The notes: generated by a model not told the origin, from the letters alone. 64,000 nt of DNA from Goleter apudmare HA4340-LM2 (GCA_019359495.1 JAHHHF010000088.1:48785-112784); one strand, 5' to 3'; positions 44,119 to 52,628 are shown, counted from the first letter of the stretch. A program made the numbers and translations.

Positions 44119-45537
44119 TCATTCATTATCAAACCACCAAGGATCATCGGTGGTATTGGTTTTAATCAAAATAGCTTTTTTTCTTATGAACCTTTTTATC
44201 CCCGCCGCACCCATGCGTGAACCGCCTAAACCGGAAAATTTGAAGGCGTTTTTCTCGCCTTCGTGCATGATCGCAGTCAGGGCGGCATCGTTGATGCTGA
44301 TGGCACCTGCATCTATTTGCTGGGCAACTTCTAGGGCAGATTCTTCTGAACCAGCAAAGACTGCTGCACTCAATCCATAAATTGAGTCGTTGGCGAGTTT
44401 AATTGCTTCTTCTACAGTAGAAAAAGCCATCACTGGCATAATAGGGCCGAAAGTTTCTTCGGTCATCACTTTCATTTCATGGTTTACCTGAGTCAGAACT
44501 GTGGGACGACACCACCAACCCCCTCCTAATTCTTCCATTTTGCCGCCGCAGTGAATGACTGCACCCTTTTCTACTGCGTCTAAAAGATGGTCGCTAATAA
44601 TCGCTGCTTGTTTTTCGGCAATAATGGGGCCAATTTCGCCACTTTCGACGGTGGGGTGAGCTAATTTGAGCCGTTGGGCTTTCAACACCAGCTGTTCGAC
44701 GAACTTATCAAGTATGGATTCGGCAACGTATATTCTTTCAATAGAGAGGCATGATTGCCCAGTGTTGACCACAGCACCCCACAAAATCGCTGAAGTTGCT
44801 AACTCTAAATTAGCTGTTTCCAAAACGATCGCCGGATCTTTCCCTCCTAATTCTACAAAAGCAGGGATAAAGTTTTTCGCTGCCGCTTCGGCAACCTTTC
44901 GCCCGGTAGCAATACTACCTGTAAAGCACACTAAATCAACATGCTGAATGAGAGCATATCCAGTGTCGCCTGCTCCCTCAACAAAAGCTAAAACATCACG
45001 CAAGTTAGGGACAGCATTGAGTGTGTTGATCAGGGGTGCTACAAAGCGGGGAGCAATTTCACTGGGTTTGACAATCACCGCACAACCTGCCAGTAAAGCG
45101 GGGATAGTATCAATTGTGGACAGCAATAAGGGAAAGTTCCACGGACTAATCACTCCCACTAAGGGGTAAGGGGTGGCTGTTTGTTTTAAGGCGATAAAGG
45201 GAATGCTGGTATTTTTTGCCGACTCTTGCAGCAAATCTGGCGCTAATTTACACCAGCGATCAATGCTATGAAGGAAAGAATCAATTTCTAGTTCTGAGAC
45301 TGACAATCTGCCTGTATCGTTGACCAAAGCCTCTATCAATTGGTCACGCGCCGACAATAGCGCTTGTTTCCATTCCTGTAGTGCAGCTATTCTCCCTTCT
45401 ACACCCAGATGTTGCCAGCGAAATTGTGCTCTCCGCAGGCGATTACATTGCTGCGCCAGCAGCTTTGGCGGCGGCGGTATAATCACATAATCATATTTTC
45501 CAGTCCGGGGGTTACGGACTTCTATTGATTTGTTCAT
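44119..45537 (-). CDS. Aldehyde dehydrogenase (NAD(P)+)
   Basis: 472 residues of the ALDH superfamily. Visible are PLVGVISPWNFPLLL, VIVKPSEIAP, the cofactor-binding CFTGSIATGRKV, catalytic Glu in FVELGGKDPAIV, catalytic Cys in NTGQSCLSIERIYV, and the C-terminal TEETFGPIMPV. All catalytic residues are intact. The Ser in SCLSIERIY places it near the coniferyl aldehyde/betaine group, but the substrate cannot be fixed. It oxidises an aldehyde to an acid. It is followed by the DUF3598 gene and preceded by the nitrilase-like gene on the same strand, with inverted-repeat DNA in the gap. Overlap of a pathway with its neighbours is plausible but not shown. Confidence 0.9.
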   Translation of the reverse strand: MNKSIEVRNPRTGKYDYVIIPPPPKLLAQQCNRLRRAQFRWQHLGVEGRIAALQEWKQALLSARDQLIEALVNDTGRLSVSELEIDSFLHSIDRWCKLAPDLLQESAKNTSIPFIALKQTATPYPLVGVISPWNFPLLLSTIDTIPALLAGCAVIVKPSEIAPRFVAPLINTLNAVPNLRDVLAFVEGAGDTGYALIQHVDLVCFTGSIATGRKVAEAAAKNFIPAFVELGGKDPAIVLETANLELATSAILWGAVVNTGQSCLSIERIYVAESILDKFVEQLVLKAQRLKLAHPTVESGEIGPIIAEKQAAIISDHLLDAVEKGAVIHCGGKMEELGGGWWCRPTVLTQVNHEMKVMTEETFGPIMPVMAFSTVEEAIKLANDSIYGLSAAVFAGSEESALEVAQQIDAGAISINDAALTAIMHEGEKNAFKFSGLGGSRMGAAGIKRFIRKKAILIKTNTTDDPWWFDNE

Positions 45538-45539
45538 TT

Positions 45540-45602
45540 GTTATTTGGGGTTTGTCATTTTTAGAGACGTTGCATTGCAACGTTTCTGCATGTCATATTG
45601 CC
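45540..45602. repeat. Left copy of a 63 bp inverted repeat flanking the nitrilase-like gene
   Basis: The sequence GTTATTTGGGGTTTGTCATTT...TGTCATATTGCC matches the reverse complement of 46680-46742 at 58 of 63 positions by eye. An inner palindrome AGAGACGTTGCA/TGCAACGTTTCT is carried by both. The copy lies between the ALDH and nitrilase-like genes. Confidence 0.8.
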
Positions 45603-45606
45603 TATT

Positions 45607-46650
45607 TCAAATTACCCCCAATTGGTCTAAACGCTCAATGGTGGCTTGTTGGGTGTGTATAAAATGTTTGCGGTCTATTTCTCCCTCCAGCATAGTATTT
45701 GGTGGGTAAAAATGTGATTGAGAATAACTTTCGGCATATAGCTCAAATCGCTGGCGGGATAGTAAATTATTTAACCCTGGTCGGTGGCGATCGCGTCTTA
45801 AGGCTTTGAGGTCAATCTCGGCAAATGCTGCCATGCTCTCGCCTATACCTGCTTCTGCTAATACTATTCCTCGATGGTCGATGATTTTGGAACCACCATC
45901 AACGGAAGCTTGTGGGATGGGGCTATTAACTATACCTGCGGTATTAGCGGAAACTACATAAGCTTGATTTTCAACGGCGCGAGTAATTTTAGCTGCGTCT
46001 TTGGGTGTGAGAGTCTTGCCATATACTTCTGAGGTGGAGTGCAAGAAAATTTCTGCCCCGCGCATTGCTAAACACCTGGCTACTTCCGGATACAAAATTT
46101 CTTCTGACGCTAAAGCTGCTAAATTCCCAATTTCAGTTTTAGCCACCGGGAAAACCCCCTCTAAACCGTAGCAGTCCAGATACTTATCCCAGACATCATG
46201 CGGTGTGGGCGCAAACATGGAATATAGCCGCCGATATCGCAAGACGACTGAACCAGAGGGGTCAATGACAAAGCAGGTTTGAAAGTACAATCCAGGAAAA
46301 TTGGGGTCAAGTTCGTAAGCATTGCCAGCCAAGAAGATACGATGTTTTTGAGCAATTCTACCAAGGGCTTCGTACTCTGCACCGTCGATTTCTAGACAAG
46401 CTTTGTCTGCCCAAACTCCTAGAGATTCACCCAAGGGGAAGCCTGTAAGGAAGTATTCTGGTAGCACAACTAACCGACAGTCAAAGCCGATAAAAGCAAT
46501 GCTAGCAGCAATTTGTTGGGATAAGCGGTTAATTGAGTTGAGTATCAAAGCACGAGTCGCTTGGCGATCGCTAGCTTGATTGACAGCATAAGATGTAATT
46601 TGCAGTGCTAAAGCGCGGAATGATTCTAGATTATCGGTATTGGTTGTCAT
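45607..46650 (-). CDS. Nitrilase-fold protein lacking the catalytic Cys and Lys
   Basis: About 347 residues of the carbon-nitrogen hydrolase superfamily. The fold is clear: RLVVLPEYFLTGFP with the catalytic Glu, FVIDPSGSVVLRYRRLY at the Lys position, GNLAALASEEILYPEVAR at the Cys position, then RCLAMRGAEIFLHSTS and AVENQAYVVSANTAG. Aligned to normal members (Y-R-K-x-x-L and L-I-C-Y-[DE]), the Lys is Arg and the Cys is Ser. The protein should not form the usual thioester and may be a non-catalytic paralogue or use a different chemistry. Start at ATG 46650; no strong ribosome site. Near-identical 63 bp inverted repeats flank the gene. It lies between ALDH and RCCR-like genes on the same strand. 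Confidence 0.85.
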   Translation of the reverse strand: MTTNTDNLESFRALALQITSYAVNQASDRQATRALILNSINRLSQQIAASIAFIGFDCRLVVLPEYFLTGFPLGESLGVWADKACLEIDGAEYEALGRIAQKHRIFLAGNAYELDPNFPGLYFQTCFVIDPSGSVVLRYRRLYSMFAPTPHDVWDKYLDCYGLEGVFPVAKTEIGNLAALASEEILYPEVARCLAMRGAEIFLHSTSEVYGKTLTPKDAAKITRAVENQAYVVSANTAGIVNSPIPQASVDGGSKIIDHRGIVLAEAGIGESMAAFAEIDLKALRRDRHRPGLNNLLSRQRFELYAESYSQSHFYPPNTMLEGEIDRKHFIHTQQATIERLDQLGVI

Positions 46651-46679
46651 ATTAATAAGGGCATGGGACATGGAGCATG

Positions 46680-46742
46680 GGCAATATGACATTTAGAGAC
46701 GTTGCAGTGCAACGTCTCTACAAATGACAAACCCCAAATAAC
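46680..46742. repeat. Right copy of the 63 bp inverted repeat
   Basis: The reverse complement matches 45540-45602 at 58 of 63 positions. It has a better inner palindrome, AGAGACGTTGCA/TGCAACGTCTCT. It fills the gap between the nitrilase-like gene and the RCCR-like gene and lies where the nitrilase-like promoter would be expected. Confidence 0.8.
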
Positions 46743-46759
46743 AAACAACAAATGACTAT

Positions 46760-47521
46760 TTAAAGAATACGATCGCCACCCCAAAGCGATCGCACTAATT
46801 TATCAGTCATTTCTTCACCAAATAGCCGCACTGCGATTTGATTATCGGGGTCACGTTCGGCGATCGCCCGGCGGACAATTAAGTCACGCCCAGATAAAGC
46901 CGCACGTTCTGTTTCTGGTACAGGTTCGGCTTCATCCACCCAACCCAACCAACGATCCATCATCTCATGTGCCACGTTACGCATAACAGCAAATGTCTCT
47001 GGTGTTACTGCACTGGTATGACACAAACTGGTATGGGATTGAGCTTGACGAATGTACAAAGCTTTGCTGACATACTGCTTGAACCGAGAATCTGCCAGTA
47101 ACCCCAGGTATGTCTGGTTCATCGGTTCGTAGTAGCAATCCAAATATTCTAAATCAACAAACAGGTCACTACGAGGAATGTAATCCATATAGAAGAATAA
47201 GTGTGGCACTGTCGCAAAGGCAAAAGCCAAATGCGGCACACGAATTTGCGGCCCTAACCAAATACTCAGGTGCATGTTGCAAAAACCTGATTTTGGTTCA
47301 CGCAACCATGAATGCACCAACCAATCAATTTCCGCACCAGAGTAGGTATTGAGAGAACCGAGAGCACTTCCTATCGAGGCAGAATATGTTTGCAAGTTGG
47401 CAGTAGAAGGGTCTGGTGCAAATTTAAACCGAGTCTCTAGTTTCTCGCGGAGTTCGTTAGTCACACTCCATAACTGCTCAAATACGGCGGTATTTTCTAG
47501 ATTAAGTTGATGTTGAATCAT
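46760..47521 (-). CDS. Red chlorophyll catabolite reductase (RCCR)-like protein
   Basis: 253 residues without signal peptide or membrane helix. The middle and end (FFYMDYIPRSDLFVDLEYLD, CYYEPMNQTYL, SKALYIRQAQSHTS) read like plant RCCR (its PRKDL...PDYL...FYED and SSSLYIRS blocks), an enzyme that reduces the linear tetrapyrrole from chlorophyll breakdown with ferredoxin and belongs to the bilin-reductase fold. The N terminus is a helical FEQLWSVTNELREKLETRF. I call it RCCR-like with moderate confidence from memory of the family; a bilin reductase or another tetrapyrrole-binding role is possible. It heads the minus-strand series RCCR-like, nitrilase-like, ALDH, DUF3598. The Rieske (PAO-like) oxygenase lies 10 kb away. 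Confidence 0.7.
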   Translation of the reverse strand: MIQHQLNLENTAVFEQLWSVTNELREKLETRFKFAPDPSTANLQTYSASIGSALGSLNTYSGAEIDWLVHSWLREPKSGFCNMHLSIWLGPQIRVPHLAFAFATVPHLFFYMDYIPRSDLFVDLEYLDCYYEPMNQTYLGLLADSRFKQYVSKALYIRQAQSHTSLCHTSAVTPETFAVMRNVAHEMMDRWLGWVDEAEPVPETERAALSGRDLIVRRAIAERDPDNQIAVRLFGEEMTDKLVRSLWGGDRIL

Positions 47522-48098
47522 GGTTTACGTTGATTTGTCAACATTATTGCTGTCCACAAACTTAATCACGCTCAACAATGGGAACATCTGACTACTGGCG
47601 GAGTTTGTGAGCAACTTGAGTTTTCCAGAGCATGTTAATGCCATTGTAGTGGTTTTCCCATCAAGCTCTAGTTAATAGGCGGTTGGAATTTCATATTAAG
47701 ATGTAATTCAGCCATCTTGCCTGCGAGCGAGACGCTCGCACTACGATTACCGACAAATTAATTACATCTGCTTACTGAGAAACGATATATTTAATACATC
47801 CGGTGATTCAAATAATCCTACCAATGACAATGTTTTGTCTTTATAGTCAGTGGTACGATGATGTTTGATCATTTTTGCTCCGATACGATATAGGTTTAAT
47901 TTATCAATCTTTCATGACTTATGTCAGAATTTTCTGTTGAAAAACCCACTATAAAAGAGGATTTTGCGTCGCCAAGTGATTTTTTCTCAAGATATTACTG
48001 ATTTAGTGCCTATTTAACCTACTTTTGGGGTGTACTCTCAATATACAGTAACTATCGCAATTGACCGTTGCCATAATTTACACTCTGAGGTATTTAGC
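47522..48098. other. Divergent intergenic region
   Basis: About 580 bp between the RCCR-like gene and the pentapeptide gene, without a credible frame. It must hold both promoters. A GCGAGCGAGACGCTCGC hairpin near 47725-47742 is of the dispersed Nostoc type; nothing else specific was recognised. Confidence 0.4.
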
Positions 48099-48758
48099 AT
48101 GAGAAATTATGCTGATAAACAGGACTTTATATTAAGTCAACTTACAGATAAATTTTTTCAGCGCCGAGATTTTAGTGGCTGTGATTTAAGTGGAATCGAC
48201 TTAAGAGCAGTTAATTTAAGCGGTGTGAATTTGATAGGAGCGGATTTACGCGGTGCAAATTTATGTGGCTCAATTCTCACCCATGCTAACCTCACTAGGG
48301 CTAATTTAACAGGAGCTATTTTACGTGAAGCTAATTTACATGAAGCTACCTTGTGTGAAGCTAATTTGATCAATGTAGATCTAACACAAGCCAATTTATG
48401 TGGAGCTTTTTTATGGCGATCGCTATTAAGTGGTAGTAATCTTTGGGGAGCTTCTTTATGTGCAGCCGATTTGAGCGAAGCTGATTTAAGCACAGCGAAA
48501 TTAGTGGAAGCATCTTTAATTGAAGCTAACTTGAGGAGAGCAAATCTCGCAGGAGCAAATTTATGTGGTGCTGTACTAGTAGAGGCAAATTTAATTGATG
48601 CTAACTTAACTGGCGCAGACTTGATTTGGGCAAACTTAACAGCAGCTAATCTGACTGATGCAAAGTTATGGGAAACAAACATGACTTATGTCAAGCTGCG
48701 AGATACTATCATGCCTGATGGGACAATTCAGTATCCGGAAATAGTATTTATTTCCTAA
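48099..48758 (+). CDS. Pentapeptide-repeat protein (219 aa)
   Basis: From about residue 28 to 195 the sequence is an almost continuous A-[DN]-L-x-x pentapeptide repeat (for example ANLTRANLTGAILREANL), which folds as a right-handed four-sided beta helix. There is no signal peptide or membrane helix, so it is probably cytoplasmic. A short helical N terminus (MRNYADKQDFILSQL) and a non-repeat C terminus (MPDGTIQYPEIVF) cap the helix. Such proteins are extremely common in Nostocales, and most have no known function; a few mimic DNA. ATG 48099 is used: GAGG lies 8 nt before it, and an upstream frame from 48030 is not supported. Confidence 0.88.
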   Translation: MRNYADKQDFILSQLTDKFFQRRDFSGCDLSGIDLRAVNLSGVNLIGADLRGANLCGSILTHANLTRANLTGAILREANLHEATLCEANLINVDLTQANLCGAFLWRSLLSGSNLWGASLCAADLSEADLSTAKLVEASLIEANLRRANLAGANLCGAVLVEANLIDANLTGADLIWANLTAANLTDAKLWETNMTYVKLRDTIMPDGTIQYPEIVFIS

Positions 48759-48810
48759 AATTTCCTTCATCTCACTAATTTGAGGCTATTGAACCTTGAC
48801 AAATAACAAA

Positions 48811-49590
48811 TTAAAATTCCCGTTGTGAAAAGATAAGTATAGCGATCGCTAATAGCATGGCACTATACAGCAAGCCATAGCCAGCGTTCATAGTTAGCGT
48901 AGCCGCATCAGGGAGTGCTTGTAGACCATAAATAGCATCATTTTTTAAATCTAATCGAGATAAATCTGGCAAGATGAGATATAAACCTTGAGTGAAGCGT
49001 TCAACAGCAGGGCTATTACTGAGGCGACCAAATTGTAATAAATCTGGCGATATATTTCCTATCAAATATATCGCCAGCGTTAAAATTATGGCTAGTAGGG
49101 AACTAGTAAACACGCCGAAAGTAATTGCTACAGCCGTAAGTAGAGTAAGCTGTAAAAATAAGAAGATGGCAGCAATTAAAATGCTCGCCGGGGAGTAAGA
49201 AATATTAGCAAATTGTAAAAATACTAGATAAATCACCGTCATAATGGCGATGAGTACAGCTAGTACTGCGGATAATCCTAAGTATTTGCCAGTGATAAAT
49301 TCACTACGACTAATTGGTTTGGCAATTAACACTAAAACTGTGCGTTTTTCGATTTCTTTGTTAACCATCCCTGTCCCGACAAAGATGGTAACAATTAAAC
49401 CGATAATACTCATTGCACCGATGCCAAAGTCTAAAAATATTTTACCTTCCGTAGTAGCTGCAAATTCAGGAATTAGACGCATAGCCACAGCTAGGATCAG
49501 TGCATAAAAACCGATAATATAGAGGATGCGATCGCGTACTGCTTCATAAAATACATTTCTAGCAATTACAAAAATTCTCTCAAAATTCAT
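48811..49590 (-). CDS. fraE: FraE: ABC-2-type permease for filament integrity
   Basis: 259 residues with about six membrane helices and no ATP-binding site. The pattern (IARNVFYEAVRDRILYIIGFYALIL, GTGMVNKEIEKRTVLVLIAKPISRSEFITGKYLG) is that of ABC-2 permeases acting with an ATPase encoded elsewhere. Length and position after fraC and fraD match FraE of Anabaena, which is needed for filament integrity, heterocyst maturation and diazotrophic growth. It ends the operon fraC-fraD-fraE, starting 48 bp after the fraD stop. The substrate it moves is unknown. Identification rests on family, length and synteny remembered from Anabaena. Confidence 0.88.
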   Translation of the reverse strand: MNFERIFVIARNVFYEAVRDRILYIIGFYALILAVAMRLIPEFAATTEGKIFLDFGIGAMSIIGLIVTIFVGTGMVNKEIEKRTVLVLIAKPISRSEFITGKYLGLSAVLAVLIAIMTVIYLVFLQFANISYSPASILIAAIFLFLQLTLLTAVAITFGVFTSSLLAIILTLAIYLIGNISPDLLQFGRLSNSPAVERFTQGLYLILPDLSRLDLKNDAIYGLQALPDAATLTMNAGYGLLYSAMLLAIAILIFSQREF

Positions 49591-49637
49591 AACATTCGGT
49601 TGTCATTGGTTATTTGTCATTGGTAATTAGTGAACCT

Positions 49638-50669
49638 TTATCGCTGTGGTGGTGGCGCACCCAGAATAGGTTTACTGACACGACCACACTCAATTTCTCC
49701 CACAACTGCTGTTTCATCTGGCTTCTGCGTCTTTGTAGGAATGGCGATTGGTCGAATCTGACATGACTTCTTCAGGTAATAACCACGTGGGTTGGAGCTA
49801 GGTCCAGTCCAAACACTGAGTATATCTAGTAAATACTCATCTTTTTTGCCAATATAAGGATTGGATATGCGCGGTTCGATCTGCCATAATTCCTTCTCTT
49901 CATATTCCTTTAAGCGTTTGTCAAGCTTAACTTCCTCATAAAGTTCTATAAGATTGGTGTTGGCATTTTGCAACCATTTTTCTACTTGTGACCAAGATTG
50001 TTTATTTATTTTCGCTTCTAATTTTGGCTGTAATTTATTGAGAATAAAAATTCCATTGGTAGAGACATTAGCCGGAACTTCTGTCCTCACGACAAAAGTA
50101 CTACGCCTAAAATTATCTGACAGCAAACTCGGATATTGTTGTAACCAATTTTCCATCACAAAATAAAATTGAATCCAGCAACTGATTACCATGCAACTGG
50201 CAATTAATATGACGAGTTTTTGGCGCTCTTCTGGTTTAGGTAATTGAGCTTTGGCTTCAGTCCCAGTTCCTGCAAAAAAACTGGGGATTGCAGTAATTAG
50301 CGCTGCAACTGTTGGCCAGAGAACTATTGTACTTGAGGTAATGCCATCGCGTTCATTGCCAAAAGCAAAAACGCTGACTAGAAATCCAGTTATCAATGCT
50401 CCTACTGGCATAAAAGTACCGGGAACTCTTACAGGATCATCAGTGGTATACCAAGCTGTACCAGCAATTAAAAACAACCAGCCGCAAAGTGCAATTATTT
50501 CCTTAATAGGTGTAGTTGCAAAATACGAAAGTCCCCAAGAAAACACGCTTAAATAAATTAAGGTCTGCCAAGCATAAGCTTTGGTTGGAAGCAATAGCTT
50601 CTTCAACCCTAGATAAATATCTTCAACAAACTTGAAGACAATCAATAAATCTTTAAATAATGATCCCAT
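49638..50669 (-). CDS. fraD: FraD: septal filament-integrity membrane protein
   Basis: 343 residues. The N-terminal half carries about five membrane helices (TLIYLSVFSWGLSYF, IALCGWLFLIAGTAWY, ALITGFLVSVFAFG, TVAALITAIPSFFAG, VILIASCMVISCWIQFYF). The C-terminal half is soluble and extracytoplasmic with a helical, coiled-coil-prone stretch (about 215-270; LQPKLEAKINKQSWSQVEKWLQNANTNLIELYEEVKL) followed by a beta-rich end with Cys residues. This matches FraD of Anabaena (also 343 residues), a septal-junction component at the poles between vegetative cells and heterocysts, needed for molecule exchange. It lies between fraC and fraE. The identification is strong through length, topology and synteny. 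Confidence 0.9.
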   Translation of the reverse strand: MGSLFKDLLIVFKFVEDIYLGLKKLLLPTKAYAWQTLIYLSVFSWGLSYFATTPIKEIIALCGWLFLIAGTAWYTTDDPVRVPGTFMPVGALITGFLVSVFAFGNERDGITSSTIVLWPTVAALITAIPSFFAGTGTEAKAQLPKPEERQKLVILIASCMVISCWIQFYFVMENWLQQYPSLLSDNFRRSTFVVRTEVPANVSTNGIFILNKLQPKLEAKINKQSWSQVEKWLQNANTNLIELYEEVKLDKRLKEYEEKELWQIEPRISNPYIGKKDEYLLDILSVWTGPSSNPRGYYLKKSCQIRPIAIPTKTQKPDETAVVGEIECGRVSKPILGAPPPQR

Positions 50670-50717
50670 GCTTTAACTCCTAAATTGTTGCCTCTGACTT
50701 GAAAAATAAAAATTATC

Positions 50718-51257
50718 CTATCTGACACGAACCAACAAAATAATCGTGATAGCACTATAGCTAAGTGAATTAGCTATGAGTGTAGTAGTTACTAGATTTG
50801 TGTTTTGAAATTTCAGCTTGCTAATATTACGCCATTTACGTTGTGGGGTAATGGCATCAGTTTCTTTTGGCTTGAATATCTTTTCTCTTAATAAAATTAA
50901 CAAGACTCTCAAGAGCAGAAATTTCATCAGAAAAGTTGCGAAGAAAATTATAAAGGCAGTTAAGATAATTAAAGTTTGAGTATTAGGAGATCTAAAGCTA
51001 TTAAAAAAGACATAGTTGATTAATTCTGACTTCACTGCTATTGGTAATCTTGGCTCGATGGCAAAAAATATGATCCAACCAATTACACTAGAAAATAGAT
51101 TGACAGACGTGGCATAAAAAGTACTAGTTTTTTTGTCAAATTTTAGCCGATTGTTGAAAACATAGGCTTCTATGGGGATAGCTGTCAGTAAAAATAAAAA
51201 CTGAAACAAAATGGCACCGACAGGGAAGATACTGGGTAGTGTCCAATTTTCAGGCAT
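50718..51257 (-). CDS. fraC: FraC: septal filament-integrity membrane protein
   Basis: 179 residues with four predicted helices ([78 protein letters not shown]) and a basic cytoplasmic loop (about 125-145, [20 protein letters not shown]). Length, topology and place before fraD and fraE match FraC of Anabaena, a septal protein needed for long filaments and for diffusion of small molecules between cells. The ATG at 51257 has only a weak ribosome site. The operon fraC-fraD-fraE is strong evidence that the host makes true filaments, with heterocysts likely. It is divergent from the cobalamin adenosyltransferase gene. Confidence 0.9.
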   Translation of the reverse strand: MPENWTLPSIFPVGAILFQFLFLLTAIPIEAYVFNNRLKFDKKTSTFYATSVNLFSSVIGWIIFFAIEPRLPIAVKSELINYVFFNSFRSPNTQTLIILTAFIIFFATFLMKFLLLRVLLILLREKIFKPKETDAITPQRKWRNISKLKFQNTNLVTTTLIANSLSYSAITIILLVRVR

Positions 51258-51491
51258 AAAGGCTCAGTAGAAAGGATTAACTTTAGAGAGTATAACCGCG
51301 ATAGTCAGGGTAATGGGGGCAATTATCTCATTGTTTTTGTCATTTGCTATCATGATGTGCCAGTATGCTGGTATTTGTATTATTAATACATTTGGTTAGT
51401 TATTATACTTACGTAATGTGAAGCCATCTCTATCTGAGAGTGCAAGACGTTAGGTAAGATGAAAGACTTCCACGTTACAGCTTTTTGAGAG

Positions 51492-52628
51492 ATGACAAGG
51501 AACGGCATCGGTATTCGCACGGCGCAAGTGCGTCCTGAACGGCTCACTGGACAAATTCACGTCTACGATGGTGCAGGGAAAGGAAAGTCTCAAGCGGCTT
51601 TAGGAGTGGTTTTACGCTCGATTGGCTTAGGGATAAATACACCTAGTGATTCCAACCGTGTGTTATTGCTGCGGTTTCTCAAAGGACCAGAGCGTGATTA
51701 TGACGAGGATGGAGCGATCGCTGCTTTGCAGCGTGGTTTCCCTCATTTGATTGACCAAGTTCGGACTGGGAGAGCCGAGTTTTTTGGCCCTGAAGAAATT
51801 ACTGCCTTTGACCGTGCTGAAGCAGCGCGGGGTTGGGATGTAGCCAAAGGCGCGATCGCCTCTGGTTTGTATTCGGTTGTAGTTTTAGACGAAATTAACC
51901 CCGTCCTCGATTTGGAGTTACTTCCTGTGGATGAAGTGGTACGGACGCTGAAATCCAAACCCCACGAGTTGGAAATTATTGCTACTGGACGTGCTGCACC
52001 ACAAAAGTTGCTGGATATTGCCGACTTGCACTCAGAAATGAAACCCCAACACCACCCAACCGCAAAAGCATTGTTTATTGAAGGAATTGAAATTTATACT
52101 GGTGCTGGCAAAGGTAAGTCTACTAGCGCCTTGGGTAAAGCGCTGCAAGCCATCGGTAGGGGGATTAATCATCCAGGGTCTACGCGTGTATTAATCATGC
52201 AGTGGCTCAAAGGTGGTAGCGGCTATACAGAAGATGCAGCGATCGCGGCCTTGCAACAGTCATACCCTGAAGTAGTGGATCATCAACGCTGTGGTCGAGA
52301 TGCGATTGTCTGGCGGAATTCTCGGCAAGAATTAGACTACGTAGAAGCGGAACGGGGTTGGGAGATTGCTAAAACAGCGATCGCCTCTGGATTATACAAA
52401 ACCATCATTCTTGATGAACTCAATCCTACCGTTGACTTAGAATTACTTCCCGTTGAACCTATTGTGCAAGCCTTATTGCGTAAACCTCGTGATACGGAAG
52501 TTATCATCACTGGTCGCTGTCAGCAACAACCTGCTTACTTCGACTTAGCTAGCGTTCACTCTGAAGTTTACTGTCACAAGCATTATGCCAATCAGGGCGT
52601 AGAACTTAAACGTGGGGTAGATTTTTAA
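51492..52628 (+). CDS. cobO: Tandem-domain cob(I)alamin adenosyltransferase (CobO/BtuR)
   Basis: 378 residues formed by two copies of the CobO/BtuR/CobA domain. Copy one (about 20-190) has the P-loop DGAGKGKSQAALG, FLKGPERDYDED and VVVLDEINPVLDLELL. Copy two (about 195-370) has TGAGKGKSTSALG, WLKGGSGYTEDAA and TIILDELNPTVDLELL. The family adenosylates the cobalt of corrinoids for vitamin B12 synthesis and salvage. Ordinary CobO is about 200 residues and acts as a dimer, so here two subunits are fused. Both P-loops look intact, but the second copy carries an unusual loop (GRDAIVWRNSRQELDYVEA). An intrinsic terminator follows. The ATG at 51492 is divergent from fraC. Confidence 0.9.
   Translation: MTRNGIGIRTAQVRPERLTGQIHVYDGAGKGKSQAALGVVLRSIGLGINTPSDSNRVLLLRFLKGPERDYDEDGAIAALQRGFPHLIDQVRTGRAEFFGPEEITAFDRAEAARGWDVAKGAIASGLYSVVVLDEINPVLDLELLPVDEVVRTLKSKPHELEIIATGRAAPQKLLDIADLHSEMKPQHHPTAKALFIEGIEIYTGAGKGKSTSALGKALQAIGRGINHPGSTRVLIMQWLKGGSGYTEDAAIAALQQSYPEVVDHQRCGRDAIVWRNSRQELDYVEAERGWEIAKTAIASGLYKTIILDELNPTVDLELLPVEPIVQALLRKPRDTEVIITGRCQQQPAYFDLASVHSEVYCHKHYANQGVELKRGVDF

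Noticed and set aside
39003..46650. Reductive pyrimidine degradation set (dihydropyrimidinase, ureidopropionase, ALDH)
   Set aside because: The amidohydrolase, nitrilase-like and ALDH genes fit by family name, but the nitrilase-like protein lacks Cys and Lys, no dihydropyrimidine dehydrogenase is present, and the genes are on different strands.
48158..48682. 174-codon minus-strand frame opposite the pentapeptide gene
   Set aside because: A mirror of the repetitive coding sequence (Lys/Ala/Ser-rich), typical antisense shadow.
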